Origin: an uncultured Veillonella sp.
GTDB lineage: Bacteria > Bacillota > Negativicutes > Veillonellales > Veillonellaceae
Assembly: GCF_900545795.1 (NCBI RefSeq)
Contig: NZ_URAR01000011.1
Span: forward strand, 19,538 to 83,537
Length of the DNA: 64,000 nt
Direction of reading: 5' to 3'
In this document: one piece after another, positions 62,547 to 64,000 of the stretch
Position numbering within the stretch: the stretch's first letter is position 1
Layout: every line of letters starts with the position of its first letter
The notes under the pieces: model-generated
What the model was told of the DNA's origin: nothing
The model's input: only the letters and a program-made list of their open reading frames with translations
The model's database searches: none
Made by a program: the position numbers and the translations under genes

Positions 62547-63446
62547 TTGCGCATTGATACAGAGCATATGAAATACTTTTTAGAAGTAGTAAAATGGCGA
62601 AATTTTACTAAAGCAGCTGAACAATTGTATATTTCACAACCAGCCATTAGTCGCAAGATAAGTCAATTGGAAAAGCAATTAGGCGTTGAACTTATTAATC
62701 GCAGTCAGCGAGATTTTGCTTTAACGATAGCGGGGGAACGATTTTATACTCTCTTTAAAGAATACTTAAATGAATTGCATATATTGACAAATCAGTTCAG
62801 TAGTTATAGTAAAGAAGTTATCAAGTTTGGGATTTTTCATGGGTGGAATATACCTCATCATTTGCAATCACATATAAAACTATTTGAAGAGAGTCATCCA
62901 GAAGTTGCTTTTGAAGTGAGTAGTGCCGATGTAAGTGGATTGAGACAGGGCTTACGAGAGGGGCGCTATCAATTTATAATAGGCATAGATAAAATGATGC
63001 CTCCGGAAGAGCGCTTAACTAAGTATTCGTTGGGAGAATTTCATCGCGTAGCGGTTTTTCATGAGACAAATCCTTTAGCTTCTAAAATGAATACAAGTTT
63101 AGAAGAGTTAGCCCTTCAGCCTTGTTATTTATTTAGAGATCATTTAATGCCTCTAGAAGAGGTAGTTGATCAACCAGTGTTTAAATCAAGGAACATTAGA
63201 CCTAAAATAGTATTAATGGACAATTTGGAGTCTGTTATTACAGCATTGGCTAATGGCAATGGTTATACCGTTTTAGATGAATGGCAACGAATTGTAGATA
63301 ATAAAGAGTTTTGTCATTTAGCACTACCTGAGAAAGAGCAAATGTATTTGGCACATAGAGACGATAATAGTATTAGTCAGATTACAAAGCAGTTTATTGA
63401 AGAATTTCGCAATAGTTTATTGAAGACGTCCGAAGAAACCTATTGA
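62547..63446 (+). CDS. LysR-family transcriptional regulator
   Basis: The 299 residues include an N-terminal helix-turn-helix (MKYFLEVVKWRNFTKAAEQLYISQPAISRKISQLEKQLG, about 8-46) and a ligand-binding domain. The start is TTG 62547 after AAGGAG; an ATG at 62568 would remove the first residues of the family fold. It is co-directional with the sulfurtransferase gene and may control it and sulfur use; inference only. Confidence 0.87.
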   Translation: MRIDTEHMKYFLEVVKWRNFTKAAEQLYISQPAISRKISQLEKQLGVELINRSQRDFALTIAGERFYTLFKEYLNELHILTNQFSSYSKEVIKFGIFHGWNIPHHLQSHIKLFEESHPEVAFEVSSADVSGLRQGLREGRYQFIIGIDKMMPPEERLTKYSLGEFHRVAVFHETNPLASKMNTSLEELALQPCYLFRDHLMPLEEVVDQPVFKSRNIRPKIVLMDNLESVITALANGNGYTVLDEWQRIVDNKEFCHLALPEKEQMYLAHRDDNSISQITKQFIEEFRNSLLKTSEETY

Positions 63447-63762
63447 AGAGTTGAAGTCATACAATTTATTGAAAGACCTAAGTTGTACTTGGCTTGTGTA
63501 ATTGCTAGCGGGGTGAAATTCTACTCTATATATAGTTGCTATAGAGTAGAAACTTTATTTTTATGTGCAACTACTATGGGGATAAAGTGAGTGCTTTGGA
63601 CTTGCAGAGGGAAGGTCAAAGCACTAAGCGATCTAGTTTAAAATGTGCACTTATAAGTAGAAGTGTTTATATAAATTACAAGATAAAAAACAAGGAGTTT
63701 GTATCTCTACAAAATACAAATGTAATATTTTATAAAATTGTAAAATATTTAATAAAAAGCCC
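63447..63762. other. Intergenic region before the rRNA promoters
   Basis: The terminator for the LysR gene is given separately. A dyad AGTGCTTTG/CAAAGCACT lies at about 63590-63625. A 67-codon frame at 63563-63766 has no convincing start site and runs into the rRNA promoter, so it is not called. Confidence 0.5.
63520..63550 (+). terminator. Terminator-like hairpin after the LysR gene
   Basis: TCTACTCTATA (63520-63530) pairs with TATAGAGTAGA (63540-63550). The tail AACTTTATTTTT is T-rich after a short gap. Confidence 0.7.
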
Positions 63763-63791
63763 TTGACGGGAATGTGTAAAAAAGGTATTAT
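63763..63791 (+). promoter_or_regulatory. rRNA promoter P1
   Basis: TTGACG (63763-63768) and TATTAT (63786-63791) are 17 bases apart, preceded by an A/T-rich stretch that fits an UP element. Confidence 0.8.
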
Positions 63792-63886
63792 AGTTCATGT
63801 TCCCGTTGAAAGGACAATTTTAAACAAGTTAGTTGGGCTTGCTCAAATAACTTTGAAAAAATAATTTCAATCAGAACAAAAAGCGC

Positions 63887-63915
63887 TTGACTCGAAAGAG
63901 TGTGAGTGGTATAAT
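63887..63915 (+). promoter_or_regulatory. rRNA promoter P2
   Basis: TTGACT (63887-63892) and TATAAT (63910-63915) are 17 bases apart. Strong tandem promoters are typical of rRNA operons in Firmicutes. Confidence 0.85.
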
Positions 63916-63956
63916 AATTAAGCTGTCGCAAACGAGATATACATAAAGCGACATCA

Positions 63957-64000
63957 GATCTTTGAAAACTGAACAATGTAAGGTAATCATTTCAATACGA
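63957..64000 (+). ncRNA. Start of the 16S rRNA leader (boxA-like)
   Basis: GATCTTTGAAAACTGAACA (63957-63975) is the leader element usually seen between rRNA promoters and the 16S gene in Firmicutes. The 16S gene itself begins beyond the window end. Confidence 0.8.

Noticed and set aside
63563..63766. 67-codon open frame before the rRNA promoters
   Set aside because: It has no good ribosome binding site, unusual composition, and runs into the -35 box of rRNA promoter P1.
1..64000. CRISPR array or cas genes
   Set aside because: No regularly spaced direct repeats of suitable size and no cas-like proteins were seen; the intergenic arrays have short adjacent units without spacers.

Overview
The window looks like about 64 kb of chromosome from a low-GC, outer-membrane-bearing Firmicute of the Negativicutes. 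A Veillonella-like species is my best guess, from protein character rather than from any search. Signs are strong AGGAGG-type ribosome binding sites next to diderm traits (an RND efflux pump, a meso-diaminopimelate dehydrogenase, a spanin-like lysis protein) and short AT-rich intergenic regions. gyrB, ychF, rpsF-ssb and an rRNA operon lead suggest a region not far from the replication origin.

Layout. 1-17.7 kb: gyrB, a LysP-type permease, two divergent 1-deoxyxylulose-5-phosphate-synthase-like paralogues flanking a possible modification-dependent nuclease, a CNNM/CorC membrane protein, an oxidoreductase gene broken by an in-frame TGA, a MarR regulator, and a two-gene RND efflux operon. 17.75-19.49 kb: a complete 1,725-bp IS1595-family element carrying lnu(C) (lincosamide resistance), with 25-bp inverted ends and a perfect 8-bp target duplication. 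It matches MTnSag1 from memory and sits inside a DnaA-box cluster. 20-33.9 kb: tRNA-Arg(CCT), a lipoprotein, a YfcC transporter with an M20 amidohydrolase, a GltD-like flavoprotein, a PatB/MalY lyase, a secreted protein, an iron-sulfur flavoprotein divergent from a Crp/Fnr regulator, ychF, ddh, and rpsF-ssb.

33.9-60.8 kb is the later part of a siphovirus-type prophage, joined directly to ssb. It runs through RusA, dUTPase and many tiny early genes, a late-regulator-like protein, a possible packaging site, terminase, portal, a MuF protein with a C-terminal toxin domain and its likely immunity gene, scaffold, capsid, connectors, major tail protein, a tail chaperone with a -1 frameshift, tape measure, a gene-transfer-agent-like tail tip, fibres, holin, amidase and a spanin-like protein. 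No integrase, repressor or replication genes are visible, and rpsR, which normally follows ssb, is absent. This suggests that recombination at ssb removed the left arm of the prophage and rpsR, or that the assembly is misjoined there. 61-64 kb: a small CPCC-type zinc protein, a sulfurtransferase with a LysR regulator, and tandem rRNA promoters with the start of a 16S leader.

The points most worth following are the MuF-toxin/immunity pair, the ssb-prophage junction, the repeat-rich stretch upstream of terminase with a 49-residue reverse-strand gene, the DnaA-box cluster split by a resistance transposon, and a MerR-type operator-promoter that leads straight into a terminator.
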